From: Candidatus Kerfeldbacteria bacterium RIFOXYC2_FULL_38_9
Lineage (GTDB): Bacteria > Patescibacteriota > Patescibacteriia > UBA9570 > XYC2-FULL-38-9
DNA length: 7,622 bases
Direction: 5' to 3'
NCBI GenBank assembly: GCA_001818355.1
Contig: MHKJ01000037.1
Coordinates: 11,348-18,969 of the forward strand
In this document: in pieces, positions 1 through 5,648 of the stretch
How positions within the stretch are numbered: position 1 is the stretch's first letter
Layout: each line of letters opens with the position of its first letter
Position numbers and translations under genes: made by a program
The notes under the pieces: generated by a model
Databases searched by the model: none
Told to the model about the DNA's origin: nothing
Seen by the model: only the letters and a program-made list of their open reading frames with translations

Positions 1-260
1 TGGAATTGAAAGAAGCCGTGTCTGCCGCCGGGCACACCGGGGTGATTATTTCCGGAGGCAGTTCTCAAGGAGTAAAAGATTTTTTGCGCTTTACTTATGA
101 TACCATTCATTTAGGCGGTTGCCGAGGTTCTGCTACCGGACGCAACGTGCATCAAAAGTCTTTTGCTGAAGGAGTGGCTATGACCAAGGCGATGTCCGCT
201 TTGGTTTATAAGAATTCCACAGTGCAGGAGGCGTATCAGATTTATCAAGAAAATTTATAA
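1..260 (+). CDS. Class I fructose-bisphosphate aldolase (DhnA/FbaB, DeoC/LacD-like), C-terminal part
   Basis: The reading frame is open from the left edge (first full codon at base 3) to TAA at 258-260, so only the last 86 residues are visible. The tail resembles the end of DhnA/FbaB-type class I aldolases. A strand ending in ISGGSSQG matches the phosphate-binding GG loop, and about 25 residues later GGCRGSATGRNVHQ matches the second phosphate-binding turn with its family-typical GRNxxQ. A helix with AEGVAMTKAMSALVYKN follows. Known members split fructose 1,6-bisphosphate into two triose phosphates through a lysine Schiff base; that lysine lies upstream of the window and cannot be checked. 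The TTG at 6 is an internal codon, not a start. The thioredoxin reductase begins 3 bases after the stop, suggesting co-transcription. A related aldolase of the same superfamily acting on another sugar phosphate remains possible. Confidence 0.72.
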   Translation, partial: ELKEAVSAAGHTGVIISGGSSQGVKDFLRFTYDTIHLGGCRGSATGRNVHQKSFAEGVAMTKAMSALVYKNSTVQEAYQIYQENL

Positions 261-263
261 AAT

Positions 264-1193
264 ATGTTTGACTTAGTAATTATTGGCGGTTCCGCCGCCA
301 GCACTGCCGCCGGTATTTACGCGGCCAGAAGAAGACTGAAACTAAAGATGGTCTGTAAAGAGTTTGGCGGCGAGGTGGCCACTTCAGGAGAAATTTTAAA
401 TTATCCGGGTATGACAGAAACCGAAGGTTTTGCTTTGACTGCTAAATTTAAGGAACATCTAAAATATAACGAAGTGGAACCGGAAGAAGGAGTGACCGTC
501 ACCGGCATTGTTAAAAAAGGCGAGGGTAATTTTGAGGTTTTTGGTAGAAAAATAGATACACCCGTAAGTTATCAAGCCAAAGCGGTTATTGTGGCAACCG
601 GAGTGCATCCGCGACACCTGGGAGTGCCGGGAGAAGATGTTTTTTATGGTAAAGGCGTTACTTATTGCACTACTTGCGATGGACCTTTATATAAAAATAA
701 AAAAGTGGTTACCATCGGCGGCGGCAACAGCGCTTTAGAGTCAGCTTTGATGTTAGCGGAAATAGCGAGCCATGTTACTCTGCTTAATAAAAACGATAAA
801 TTTAAAGGCGAACAGGTTTTAATAGACAAAGTGAGTCATAGCCCCAAAATTGAAGTGCTTTATCAGGCGCAAACCAAAAGCATTGCGGGAGAACAATTCG
901 TAAAAAAAGTAATTTATGAAGATAAAAAATCTCAAACAGAAAAATCGGTAGCAACAGACGGAGTTTTTGTGCACATTGGTTTAATTCCCAATAGCGATTT
1001 TATACCAGCGGCAGTTAAAAAAACACCTTTGGGAGAAATTGAAATCAACATGAAAGCGCAAACCAGCGTTCCTGGTTTTTTTGCCGCCGGAGACGTAACC
1101 AATGTTCCTTATAAACAAATTGCCATCGCAACCGGACAAGGGGTGACAGCCACTCTTTCGGCAGTGGAGTATCTTAATAAATTAACCGCTTAA
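264..1193 (+). CDS. trxB: Thioredoxin reductase-like FAD disulfide oxidoreductase (AhpF C-terminal-like)
   Basis: This 309-residue protein has the full length of a low-molecular-weight thioredoxin reductase. It has an N-terminal FAD Rossmann motif (IIGGSAAS, residues 6-13), a redox-active CTTC at 135-138 followed by DG, a pyridine-nucleotide motif GGGNSA at 152-157, and the C-terminal FAD motif GFFAAGDV at 271-278. Such enzymes pass electrons from NAD(P)H via FAD to thioredoxin or a similar partner in the cytosol. The second half (LLNKNDKFKGEQ, FVHIGLIPNS, VPYKQIAIATGQG) reads more like the C-terminal half of AhpF than E. coli TrxB. The HRRxxxR motif that binds the NADPH 2'-phosphate is absent (LNKNDKFK at 174-181), so NADH use is inferred. 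The second Gly of the FAD GxGxxG motif is Ser. The AhpF N-terminal domain is absent. The ATG sits just before the first beta strand, with no Shine-Dalgarno sequence; translational coupling to the aldolase is likely. No thioredoxin gene is visible nearby. Confidence 0.9.
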   Translation: MFDLVIIGGSAASTAAGIYAARRRLKLKMVCKEFGGEVATSGEILNYPGMTETEGFALTAKFKEHLKYNEVEPEEGVTVTGIVKKGEGNFEVFGRKIDTPVSYQAKAVIVATGVHPRHLGVPGEDVFYGKGVTYCTTCDGPLYKNKKVVTIGGGNSALESALMLAEIASHVTLLNKNDKFKGEQVLIDKVSHSPKIEVLYQAQTKSIAGEQFVKKVIYEDKKSQTEKSVATDGVFVHIGLIPNSDFIPAAVKKTPLGEIEINMKAQTSVPGFFAAGDVTNVPYKQIAIATGQGVTATLSAVEYLNKLTA

Positions 1194-1194
1194 A

Positions 1195-1953
1195 ATGTCT
1201 GAAGAGCACAAGCAACCAGCAATAGAGATTAAAGCATCCTGGACGCATACTTCCAAAGGCATTATTATTTTAATAATCTTGATTTTATTGCTACTTTTAC
1301 TAGGATTTTTTGTTAAAAGAGCTTACACTTATTATCAACAAGTTAAATTCGGCACAATTGATTTAAGCAAGATTGCTCAAAATAATAATTTGTCCGCTAG
1401 TGATTTTAATCAAAAAATTCCCACTATTAGCAATGCTTATGTAGATGGTTTTACCGATGATCCAATTTTAGGACCAAAGAGCTCTAAGTTAACCGTGGTG
1501 TTATTTGAAGATTTTCAATGTCCTTTTTGCGCCAGCTTTGCTCCAGATTTGAGAGCTGTTATGAATAAATACAGTGATCGAGTGCGTTTTGTTTATCGTG
1601 ATTTTCCGGTTGTCGCCTCTCATCCGCAGGCGCAAATAGCGGCCGAAGCAGGGCAATGCGCCAATGAACAAGATCAATTTTGGGCTTATCATGATTTGCT
1701 TTATAATAACCAAGATAAGCTCACAGTTGAAAATTTAAAAAGTTATGCTCAAAATTTAGGTTTAGATACAAAAAAATTTAACAATTGTTTGGAATCTCAA
1801 CAATTTGCCGCCGAAGTGGAACAAGATTTAAGCGACGGTATTACCGCCGGGGTTACAGGCACGCCCACTATGTTTTTTAATGGCAATAAGGTTGAGGGTG
1901 TGTTAACATTAAGTGGTCTGGAAAGAGTGATTGATCATTTTCTTAATCAATAA
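1195..1953 (+). CDS. Membrane-anchored DsbA-family thiol-disulfide oxidoreductase
   Basis: The 252-residue protein has a short polar N-terminus, one hydrophobic segment (about residues 23-40, mostly Ile and Leu) and a KR pair after it. A spacer of about 55 residues leads to a DsbA/BdbD-like thioredoxin fold. The active site is FQCPFC with Cys109 and Cys112, close to the CPHC of DsbA. The cis-proline loop is TGTP (Pro224), followed by MFFNG. The intervening helical insertion includes QFWAYHDLLY, typical of the DSBA/Thioredoxin_4 families. Known homologues oxidise or shuffle disulfides in exported proteins. The fold is inferred to face outward, tethered by the uncleaved helix; no lipobox is seen. 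Two further cysteines (155 and 198) may form a structural disulfide. No DsbB or VKOR partner is in the window. Its ATG lies one base after the trxB stop (TAAAATG), indicating tight coupling. A reductase or isomerase role cannot be excluded. Confidence 0.88.
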   Translation: MSEEHKQPAIEIKASWTHTSKGIIILIILILLLLLLGFFVKRAYTYYQQVKFGTIDLSKIAQNNNLSASDFNQKIPTISNAYVDGFTDDPILGPKSSKLTVVLFEDFQCPFCASFAPDLRAVMNKYSDRVRFVYRDFPVVASHPQAQIAAEAGQCANEQDQFWAYHDLLYNNQDKLTVENLKSYAQNLGLDTKKFNNCLESQQFAAEVEQDLSDGITAGVTGTPTMFFNGNKVEGVLTLSGLERVIDHFLNQ

Positions 1954-1955
1954 TT

Positions 1956-2411
1956 ATGATTTATTTAGGCGCGGATCACGGCGGTTTTGCTTTAAAAGAA
2001 AGCATTAAACAGTGGTTAACGGAAAAAAAATTGCTGTATACTGATTTAGGTGCTCATACCTTGGAGCCGGAAGATGATTATCCTGCTTATTCTTTTTTAG
2101 TGGCCGAAGGCGTAGCGGAAGATCCAGATAAAAATTGTGGCATTTTATTTTGTCGTTCCGCAGCCGGTATGGTTATTGCGGCTAATAAAGTAAAAGGCGT
2201 ACGCGCTGTTACTCCCACCACAGTGGAAACCACGGTTTTAGCTCGAGAGAAAAACCATGCCAACGTGTTAGGGCTTTCGGGGGATTATATGAATGAAGTG
2301 CAAGTTAAAGAAATATTGACCGCTTGGCTGGATACACCATTTTCCAGCGTAGTCAGACACGTACGTAGAGTACAGGCTATCACTGATTACGAAAATAAAC
2401 ATTATCAATAG
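1956..2411 (+). CDS. rpiB: RpiB/LacAB-family sugar-phosphate isomerase (ribose-5-phosphate isomerase B-like)
   Basis: The 151-residue protein has the normal RpiB length and end-to-end family pattern. It has GADHGGF at 5-11, DDYPAY at 40-45, a catalytic-loop Cys66 in GILFC, AANKVKGVRA at 75-84, ANVLGL at 102-107, and a C-terminal RHVRRVQAI whose Arg134 and Arg138 match the phosphate-binding arginines. RpiB interconverts ribose 5-phosphate and ribulose 5-phosphate in the non-oxidative pentose phosphate pathway. The next gene, rpe, uses the same ribulose 5-phosphate, supporting this role over a LacAB or allose-6-phosphate role. Two deviations stand out. The anion-hole loop after Cys66 reads RSAAG instead of the usual GTGxG, and the position of the ring-opening His (His99 in E. 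coli, in RxHND) is Lys99 in REKNHAN. The start is 2 bases after the upstream stop and has no Shine-Dalgarno sequence. It is the only complete gene here ending in TAG. The family is secure; the exact substrate is less so. Confidence 0.85.
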   Translation: MIYLGADHGGFALKESIKQWLTEKKLLYTDLGAHTLEPEDDYPAYSFLVAEGVAEDPDKNCGILFCRSAAGMVIAANKVKGVRAVTPTTVETTVLAREKNHANVLGLSGDYMNEVQVKEILTAWLDTPFSSVVRHVRRVQAITDYENKHYQ

Positions 2412-2425
2412 TATTTATAATATTT

Positions 2426-2433
2426 AAGGAGGA
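2426..2433 (+). promoter_or_regulatory. Strong Shine-Dalgarno sequence of rpe
   Basis: AAGGAGGA is complementary to the 3' end of 16S rRNA and lies 5 bases before the ATG at 2439, which fixes that start. It is the only clear Shine-Dalgarno match before any gene start in this window; all others have AT-rich leaders or overlap the preceding gene. This suggests that rpe is translated independently of the upstream genes, which are instead likely coupled. Confidence 0.85.
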
Positions 2434-2438
2434 TAAAT

Positions 2439-3068
2439 ATGACACAAATAGTACCCGCTATTCTGGAAAATGATTTTGCGGAAATAAAAAAGAAAATAAA
2501 AATTATCAAACCGTTTACCGATTTTATTCAATTGGATGTGATGGACGGTATTTTTGTGCCCAATAAAACTTTCGCTGATGCGAAATTAGTGGCTCAGTTG
2601 CCAATTTCTTTGGAAGTGCATTTGATGATTGTGAACCCCTCTTTATTTGTGAAGCAATGGGCTCTGCCTAATGTAAAAAGATTGATTGTCCATTATGAAG
2701 CCATGACTAACGTGGATTTTGAAATTGAGACCATTAGAAAAACCAAAAAAGAAGTAGCGATCGCTATTAATCCGGACACGTCTACTTTTTCGCTGAAGCC
2801 TTATTTGGATAAAATAGACATGGTTTTAATCATGGGTGTGGAACCAGGTTTTTCCGGACAAGATTTTCAAAAAGATGTGCTGGAAAAAATCAGAGAAATA
2901 AAAAAATTAAAACCTGGCTTGTTAGTGGAAATAGACGGCGGCGTTTCCATGCATAATCACGAGGTGATAGTTGATGCCGGAGCGGACATTTTGGTCGCAC
3001 ACAGCGCCATTTGGAAAGCCAAAGATTTAGCCAAGGTTTTTCAAGAATTACGCGGGGAAAACAGATAA
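2439..3068 (+). CDS. rpe: Ribulose-phosphate 3-epimerase, divergent
   Basis: The 209-residue TIM-barrel protein matches Rpe along its whole length. It has PAIL at 6-9, LDVMDGIFVPN at 32-42 with Asp33 as a catalytic acid/base candidate, EVHLMI at 59-64 with His61 as a metal ligand, VEPGFSGQ at 134-141 (usually VNPGFGGQ), EIDGGV at 164-169 with Asp166 as the second catalytic Asp, and the phosphate-loop region VAHSAIW at 186-192. Rpe interconverts ribulose 5-phosphate and xylulose 5-phosphate in the cytosol. It sits between rpiB and talC, so a pentose phosphate role is well supported. Three usual residues differ. The substrate-contacting Ser of PSIL is Ala7, the metal-ligand His before the DVMDG strand is Gln31, and the Gly of the AGSAIF motif is His188. 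I recall PAIL-type Rpe proteins in Patescibacteria, so this may be a lineage form. Metal dependence and activity are unproven. Confidence 0.86.
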   Translation: MTQIVPAILENDFAEIKKKIKIIKPFTDFIQLDVMDGIFVPNKTFADAKLVAQLPISLEVHLMIVNPSLFVKQWALPNVKRLIVHYEAMTNVDFEIETIRKTKKEVAIAINPDTSTFSLKPYLDKIDMVLIMGVEPGFSGQDFQKDVLEKIREIKKLKPGLLVEIDGGVSMHNHEVIVDAGADILVAHSAIWKAKDLAKVFQELRGENR

Positions 3069-3072
3069 CTAA

Positions 3073-3101
3073 TTTACAAGTCAAAAACTAATAGGTACAA
3101 T
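3073..3101 (+). promoter_or_regulatory. Sigma70-type promoter upstream of talC
   Basis: The -35 box TTTACA (3073-3078) and the -10 box TACAAT (3096-3101) each match the consensus at five of six positions and are exactly 17 bases apart. They lie in the only sizeable intergenic gap. Transcription would begin near 3107-3109, giving a leader of about 45 bases before the talC ATG at 3153. The start of that leader holds a small hairpin (ATAGC, TTG loop, GCTAT at 3111-3123) of unknown importance. The inferred unit is talC, hydrolase, lgt, repeat protein, tgt. Confidence 0.65.
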
Positions 3102-3152
3102 ACAAGCATCATAGCTTGGCTATTTTATATTTTATGATTAACTTGGGTCATT

Positions 3153-3797
3153 ATGAAATTTTTTATTGATTCCGCCGAGGTGGCTGAAATTAAAAAAGCC
3201 GCTCAAAGTGGCATTATCGACGGGGTCACCACCAATCCCAGCCTTATTAAAAAGTCCGGCCGCAAATTCGAGGAAGTAGTCAAAGAGATCGCCGCTATTG
3301 TTGACGGTCCGATTAGCGCGGAAGTGGTTTCTTTAACCGCAGAAGAAATGATTAAGGAAGCTCAGACGCTTTTAAAAATTCATAAAAATGTCATTATTAA
3401 ATTACCCATGACTGAAGAGGGTATTAGGGCTTGCAGTCAACTTTCTCAACAAGGGGTAAAAACTAATGTCACTTTGGTTTTTCATGTGAATCAGGCTTTG
3501 TTGGCCGCTAAAGCCGGCGCCAGTTTTGTTTCTCCTTTTGCCGGTCGTTTAGATGATATCGGCTATGACGGTATGGATTTGATTGAGGAAATTGTAGGCG
3601 TGTTTAAAACTTATGGTTTTAAAACGCAAGTGCTGGCCGCCAGTATTCGTAATCCCGAACATGTGCGTCGAGCCGCCATCGCTCATGCCGATGTTTGCAC
3701 TATGCCTCCGGAAGTTTTTCATAAATTATTTTATCATTATTTAACCGATCAAGGTATTGAAAAGTTTTTAAAAGATTGGGATGATGTCCGAAAATAA
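3153..3797 (+). CDS. talC: Transaldolase, short TalC/FSA-type
   Basis: The 214-residue protein is the usual size of the short TalC/fructose-6-phosphate aldolase-like subfamily. Conserved features appear in order: FIDSA with Asp6, GVTTNPSLI at 24-32, the Schiff-base lysine Lys83 in IIKLPMT, SPFAGRLDD at 127-135 with Arg132 for phosphate binding, and AASIRNP at 162-168. Transaldolase moves a dihydroxyacetone unit between sugar phosphates (sedoheptulose 7-phosphate plus glyceraldehyde 3-phosphate to erythrose 4-phosphate plus fructose 6-phosphate). Glu57 (SAEV) and Phe129 (SPF) match transaldolases; E. coli FsaA has Gln (FAQV) and Tyr (APY) there. This favours transaldolase over direct fructose-6-phosphate cleavage. 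It follows its own promoter, has no Shine-Dalgarno sequence, and its end overlaps the next gene by 17 bases. It completes the pentose phosphate set with rpiB and rpe. Confidence 0.93.
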   Translation: MKFFIDSAEVAEIKKAAQSGIIDGVTTNPSLIKKSGRKFEEVVKEIAAIVDGPISAEVVSLTAEEMIKEAQTLLKIHKNVIIKLPMTEEGIRACSQLSQQGVKTNVTLVFHVNQALLAAKAGASFVSPFAGRLDDIGYDGMDLIEEIVGVFKTYGFKTQVLAASIRNPEHVRRAAIAHADVCTMPPEVFHKLFYHYLTDQGIEKFLKDWDDVRK

Positions 3798-4857
3798 AAA
3801 ATCTTTTCGGCGAACTTATACTTTGGTAATTTTACTGATTATGTTAGTGGCTCTTTTGGCGTTAAAATTTTTTCATTGGAAAAACTCAACCGATCTTCCT
3901 CAGGAATACCAAAATAATTTGAATTTAAACGAGTATTTGCAACAGCATATGCCGCTTCTGCAGAATCCTTTTGCCGGTTCTGATAAAATCAATCTAGGCG
4001 AAACAGAGCTGGTTGCTTATGAGGCGGGTTTTTCGGCACGAGACGGAGAATTGGTGCGAGTTTTAGTTTCCAAACCTCAAGGAGCCGGCCCTTTTCCCGT
4101 AATGATCATTGTTCATGGTGTCATGGCCGATGACTTAACCACCAACCAAACCGCCAAAGTTTTAGCTGATCCGCTTTCTAAAAAATTAGGAATAATTACC
4201 GTGACCGTTGATTGGCGGGAAAGTAAGTTTGGTCAAGGAGATTTGACTGACGTAGTTTCCACCGTGGATTGGGTAAAAAAATTACAAGAAGCAAAAGATC
4301 AGCCGGTGTTATTATTTGGGGAAGACCATGGCGCTTATTTGTCATTGTTGGCTTTAAAAGACGTCTCAGTAGACGGGCTTATCAGCGCTTATGGCTATTT
4401 GGATTTATTTAACCTTTATGATACTTGGAAAAACAGCGCTGAGGAAAGTAGACGTGAGCAAGCAGATCGTTTAGCAACACGTTCCGGATGTGCTGAAGAA
4501 ATTGACATAGCAAGTTGTTTACAAAGCCTGTCTTTAAATAGTTTATTGGATGTAAAAATTCCTTTACTGATTTTGCACAGCCAATACGATAATTATGTTC
4601 CACTGGCTCAAGCTGAATTATTAAATTCTCTTACTGCTCCAGATTTAACTACTTTTACTATTTTTACAGAAGTGAACAACGATTCGTCACAGAAAATCGG
4701 CCATAATTTTTTGCAAAACACTCAAGCTGTGGGTTACGAACAAGGAATCACAGCGGTAGTGGATTGGACTAATGATTTATTAAATCAGCTGAAATCCCCG
4801 GAAAATTCTGCGGTTTATGTTCCCATAATCAATAGCACCGATCTTGTCAACCCCTAA
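3781..4857 (+). CDS. Membrane-anchored alpha/beta-hydrolase-fold protein with Asp at the nucleophile position
   Basis: This 358-residue protein has a basic N-terminus (KK, RR), one hydrophobic helix (about residues 13-30), a linker of about 50 residues and an alpha/beta-hydrolase domain at about 75-335. The domain includes the oxyanion strand MIIVHG (His112), VDWRESKFGQGD at 143-154, a nucleophile elbow GEDHG at 180-184, an acid-loop HSQYD with Asp270, and GHNF with His308. The layout resembles S9-peptidase or dienelactone-hydrolase-like enzymes, but the elbow has Asp182 where the usual GxSxG has Ser. Asp nucleophiles are known in epoxide hydrolases and haloalkane dehalogenases, so activity is possible but the substrate is unknown. 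The catalytic domain is inferred to be outside the membrane. Cys237 and Cys246 could form a disulfide. The start could be 3781 or 3784 (ATGATG), both inside the end of talC, implying coupled translation. lgt follows 5 bases after the stop. Confidence 0.78.
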   Translation: MMSENKKSFRRTYTLVILLIMLVALLALKFFHWKNSTDLPQEYQNNLNLNEYLQQHMPLLQNPFAGSDKINLGETELVAYEAGFSARDGELVRVLVSKPQGAGPFPVMIIVHGVMADDLTTNQTAKVLADPLSKKLGIITVTVDWRESKFGQGDLTDVVSTVDWVKKLQEAKDQPVLLFGEDHGAYLSLLALKDVSVDGLISAYGYLDLFNLYDTWKNSAEESRREQADRLATRSGCAEEIDIASCLQSLSLNSLLDVKIPLLILHSQYDNYVPLAQAELLNSLTAPDLTTFTIFTEVNNDSSQKIGHNFLQNTQAVGYEQGITAVVDWTNDLLNQLKSPENSAVYVPIINSTDLVNP

Positions 4858-4862
4858 ATTAT

Positions 4863-5648
4863 ATGATTCCTTATTTTCAGTTTATTAAGTTTTACATAGG
4901 ACCTTTGCCCATTAACATTTGGGGTTTGTGTGTCGCCTTAGGGATTATCGCCGCTATTTTGGTAACGCAAAAATTTGCGGGTTTTGCTAAACTTGAGAAA
5001 CAGCGTATTTTTGATATGTCTTTTTGGGTGGTGTTGATAAGTCTGTTAGGTGGTCGCCTTTTTTTTGTAATCAGTGAGTTAAGTTTTTATTTACAAGATC
5101 CGTGGGCGATTTTTAAAGTTTGGGAAGGCGGTATGTCTATTTTTGGAGGTTTTATTGGCGCTATCATTGTGGCTATAATTTATTTAAAAAAGCATAAATT
5201 GCCAGTACTGCCTTATTTTGACGCCGTTATTTTCGGCTTACCCTTAGGATTAGGAATCGGTCGTTTGGGCTGTTTCTTTATTTTTGATCACCCTGGTATT
5301 ATCACCAATTTTTTCTTGGGAGAAAGATATTTGGACGGCTTGGTCAGACATAATTTAGGTTTGTATTTATCTTTAAACGGTTTTTTATTAAGTTTTGTTT
5401 TCTTTTGGCTTTTCACAAAAAATAAACAAAGATTTACCGGTTTTTATACCATCTTTTTTTTAGGTTGGTATGGTTTAACGCGTTTTTGTTTGGATTTTTT
5501 AAGATCTGCTGATTTGGCGGTTTCTGATGCGCGTTATTTTTCTTTAACTTTAGCTCAATTTTTATCAATTTTGATGATTGTCGGAAGTTTTATTTTATGG
5601 TATTATGTGAAACACTTAAAACCTAAAGAACATGAGCGTCAAAACTAA
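4863..5648 (+). CDS. lgt: Prolipoprotein diacylglyceryl transferase, divergent
   Basis: The 261-residue, very hydrophobic protein has about seven predicted membrane segments and the Lgt pattern from end to end. It has GPLPINIWGL at 13-22, GGRLFFVI at 63-70, WEGGMSIFGGFIG at 87-99, LGIGRLGCFF at 130-139 with Arg134 (E. coli Arg143), and WYGLTRFCLDFLR at 202-214 with Arg207 (E. coli Arg239). Lgt transfers diacylglycerol from phosphatidylglycerol to the lipobox cysteine of prelipoproteins in the membrane. Both key arginines remain, but other canonical residues differ. E. coli His103 corresponds to Phe94, Asn146 to Cys137, Tyr26 to Trp20, and the ING-E motif is replaced by an IFDHPG stretch with Asp142 and His143. 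I recall a DHxG form in some Patescibacteria Lgt proteins. No protein complete in this window has an obvious lipobox, so the substrates are encoded elsewhere. Its last 17 bases overlap the next gene. Confidence 0.87.
   Translation: MIPYFQFIKFYIGPLPINIWGLCVALGIIAAILVTQKFAGFAKLEKQRIFDMSFWVVLISLLGGRLFFVISELSFYLQDPWAIFKVWEGGMSIFGGFIGAIIVAIIYLKKHKLPVLPYFDAVIFGLPLGLGIGRLGCFFIFDHPGIITNFFLGERYLDGLVRHNLGLYLSLNGFLLSFVFFWLFTKNKQRFTGFYTIFFLGWYGLTRFCLDFLRSADLAVSDARYFSLTLAQFLSILMIVGSFILWYYVKHLKPKEHERQN

Noticed and set aside
2416..2421. Perfect TATAAT upstream of rpe as a possible -10 box
   Set aside because: No -35-like hexamer lies 16-18 bases upstream (only A-rich sequence), and a start about 7 bases downstream would cut into the Shine-Dalgarno sequence.
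3111..3130. Hairpin ATAGC-TTG-GCTAT followed by a T-rich run as a terminator for rpe
   Set aside because: The stem is only 5 bp with two G-C pairs, the T-run is interrupted by A, and it lies downstream of a good promoter, so it would sit in the talC leader.
4502..4507. Perfect TTGACA -35-like hexamer inside the hydrolase gene
   Set aside because: The sequence 16-18 bases downstream has no -10-like hexamer, and it lies mid-gene.
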